6,397 bases of DNA. Source: Moraxellaceae bacterium. Lineage in GTDB: Bacteria > Pseudomonadota > Gammaproteobacteria > Pseudomonadales > Moraxellaceae. This document shows, one piece after another, positions 5,090 through 6,397 of the stretch. Where the stretch lies: NCBI GenBank assembly GCA_014378805.1, contig JACMMY010000181.1, positions 1 through 6,397 of the forward strand, in the 5' to 3' direction. A program made the position numbers and the translations under genes. The notes beneath the pieces are model-generated. The model was not told where the DNA came from, searched no databases, and saw nothing but the letters and a program-made list of their open reading frames with translations. Position 1 is the stretch's first letter, and each line of letters opens with the position of its first letter.

Positions 5090-6397
5090 TTACTGCACTT
5101 TATTTGGATTAGGTTGTTTTTCATACCAGCGAGTTGGAACCAACTTTCGATTCGTACTCCAGCCACCAGTACCAGAAGTGTTTCCTAAGATGGTCAAACC
5201 ACCGCCATCTTTTTTTCCAAACGCAATACCACGAATACCATTCCCCATGAGTGTTGGATGATCCGTTAGTGTATTAATGACCAGACCGGTATTCTGTTCA
5301 AGGGTTGAATTCACAGTACCATCTGAATTTAAACAAGCACCATAAGGAATACAAAATCTCTCACGAATCGTCTCGCCGATAACTTTAGCACTACATTGCG
5401 ATGCCTGAGGTGTTGCAACTCCTTGTGGATCATACACAGGCATGAAGAGCGTGCCTGTAATCGCTAAAGCTTCCTCTTCGAAGGCCTTCATACCACCAGC
5501 GGTTCTACCCGTTAACTCAACACCTGTACTCTGACTAGATAGTGAACGATACCATCCTTCTTTCTTACCTGTTCCAAAGAAATAATCAGGAATGTTTTTA
5601 GTCGACGTGGATAACAATTGAGGATTGATCTGAAGACTGCTCAACCTAATATCCTTAGAGACTAGAGAAGTATTAGCCAAAACTGTCGTGGTTGTACTCG
5701 GTGGCACAGCGGGTACAGAGATTAACTGTGTATTGATGAAATCACGATCAATGATGCCATAGACATTATTGACAGGTTTTGTCACAGCAGCGCCGCCTGC
5801 TACGATCGGATTCTTACCGCCATCCGCGAGTGGTAATACATCAAGCGGTGAACTACGATCGCCAGATCCAATACCCAACATGATAAATGTATTTGCACCC
5901 TCATCGTGAATCGTCACGGTTGGTGCTACATAAAAACGTGGACTGTTGGCAGGTGTCGTTGTATTTCTAAGATCTGCAAGCCTAACGACACGTACACCAA
6001 ATCGGCCTTGGTTCGATGCCGTACGTTGTGAGGCATTATCGAAATCGGCGCGGAAAATCTGGCCGCCAAGGTCACCAAAATACAAGTGATCGATCAAACC
6101 ATCCGCATTACGATCTAACGTTGAGATGCGCATGACAACGCTGTGTACGAGGTCAGTATTGTAAGTAGCTCGTGCAGTAGAAGGCAGTCCACCCACAATA
6201 GAAGCAGCGGCATCTGTTGCTTCCCAAATTAAATCACCTGTCGTCGCGTCAACCATATAGACCGCATTTCCTGCGGCTTTTGTTTTACTACTACAGCCTG
6301 ATTTCAAATTTGTTGAGGTTGAATTCAGTGCAAACAATGGACTTTCATAACAGACATCATATCCACCGCCCACGATCATCACACGCTTAATTGCACC
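5090..6397 (-). CDS. pilY1: Type IV pilus tip adhesin/assembly factor PilY1, C-terminal part (5' end outside window)
   Basis: The frame is open to the window edge, giving the last 435 residues. It reads GAIKRVMIVGGGYD at the edge, so the GTG at 6382 is an internal codon, not a start. PilY1 is a large secreted protein at the pilus tip that promotes pilus extension and adhesion. This part is the conserved beta-propeller domain, with blade signatures such as AVYMVDATTGDLIWEA (45-60) and HLYFGDLGGQIFRADF. The loop DRNADGLID (95-103) fits the DxNxDGxxD calcium-binding loop that in Pseudomonas PilY1 controls extension and retraction. Cysteines at 16 and 35, and at 335, 349 and 355, suggest local disulphides. 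The tail KLVPTRWYEK is typical of Acinetobacter versions (ComC in A. baylyi, from memory). It is the upstream partner of the two minor pilins. Confidence 0.93.
   Translation of the reverse strand, partial: GAIKRVMIVGGGYDVCYESPLFALNSTSTNLKSGCSSKTKAAGNAVYMVDATTGDLIWEATDAAASIVGGLPSTARATYNTDLVHSVVMRISTLDRNADGLIDHLYFGDLGGQIFRADFDNASQRTASNQGRFGVRVVRLADLRNTTTPANSPRFYVAPTVTIHDEGANTFIMLGIGSGDRSSPLDVLPLADGGKNPIVAGGAAVTKPVNNVYGIIDRDFINTQLISVPAVPPSTTTTVLANTSLVSKDIRLSSLQINPQLLSTSTKNIPDYFFGTGKKEGWYRSLSSQSTGVELTGRTAGGMKAFEEEALAITGTLFMPVYDPQGVATPQASQCSAKVIGETIRERFCIPYGACLNSDGTVNSTLEQNTGLVINTLTDHPTLMGNGIRGIAFGKKDGGGLTILGNTSGTGGWSTNRKLVPTRWYEKQPNPNKVQ

Noticed and set aside
6380..6382. GTG at 6382 as the start of the right-hand gene
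   Set aside because: The same frame stays open to the window edge with the PilY1-like residues GAIKR, so the gene continues beyond the window.
1..6397. Mobile elements, CRISPR arrays, toxin-antitoxin or defence genes
   Set aside because: No transposase, integrase, regularly spaced repeats or defence domains were seen. All but the left edge is conserved housekeeping and pilus sequence.

Overview
The window carries a chromosomal housekeeping block of a gammaproteobacterium, most likely family Moraxellaceae (Acinetobacter or a close relative such as Alkanindiges). The placement rests on gene order (pilY1, two minor pilins, then rpsP-rimM-trmD-rplS) and on protein wording, for example the RimM stretch EYYWSDL...HELFETGANDV...NWGMDY and the PilY1 tail TRWYEK. 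Both were judged from memory, not from a search. I see no phage, insertion sequence, CRISPR array, tRNA or rRNA.

Layout. Only the first gene, a partial PepSY-associated membrane protein (2-283), is on the + strand. Everything else is on the - strand, so transcription runs from right to left: pilY1 (partial, enters from beyond 6397), minor pilin 1 (4530-5087), minor pilin 2 (4057-4506), rpsP (3599-3859), rimM (2936-3541), trmD (2090-2869), rplS (1480-1863) and ispA (394-1302). The PepSY gene and ispA converge on a 110-base gap that holds two inverted copies of a REP-like palindrome.

How the genes work together. PilY1 and the two pilins are the end of a type IV pilus minor-pilin operon, used for pilus assembly, twitching, adhesion and DNA uptake. 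The next four genes form the classic trmD operon: ribosomal protein S16, the 30S maturation factor RimM, the tRNA m1G37 methyltransferase and ribosomal protein L19. A near-consensus sigma70 promoter (3983-4011) precedes rpsP, and a strong intrinsic terminator with a C(UUCG)G tetraloop (1435-1464) follows rplS. ispA (farnesyl diphosphate synthase, isoprenoid pathway) then has its own predicted promoter.

The parts least explained by known genes are RNA-level. The trmD-rplS gap is 226 bases and contains several hairpins, including a possible alternative pairing. Hairpins and a poor ribosome binding site precede rimM, and a stem-loop lies in the rpsP leader. These fit the unequal translation of ribosomal and modification proteins known for this operon in E. 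coli, but their role here is inference. I did not find a convincing wholly new biological system.
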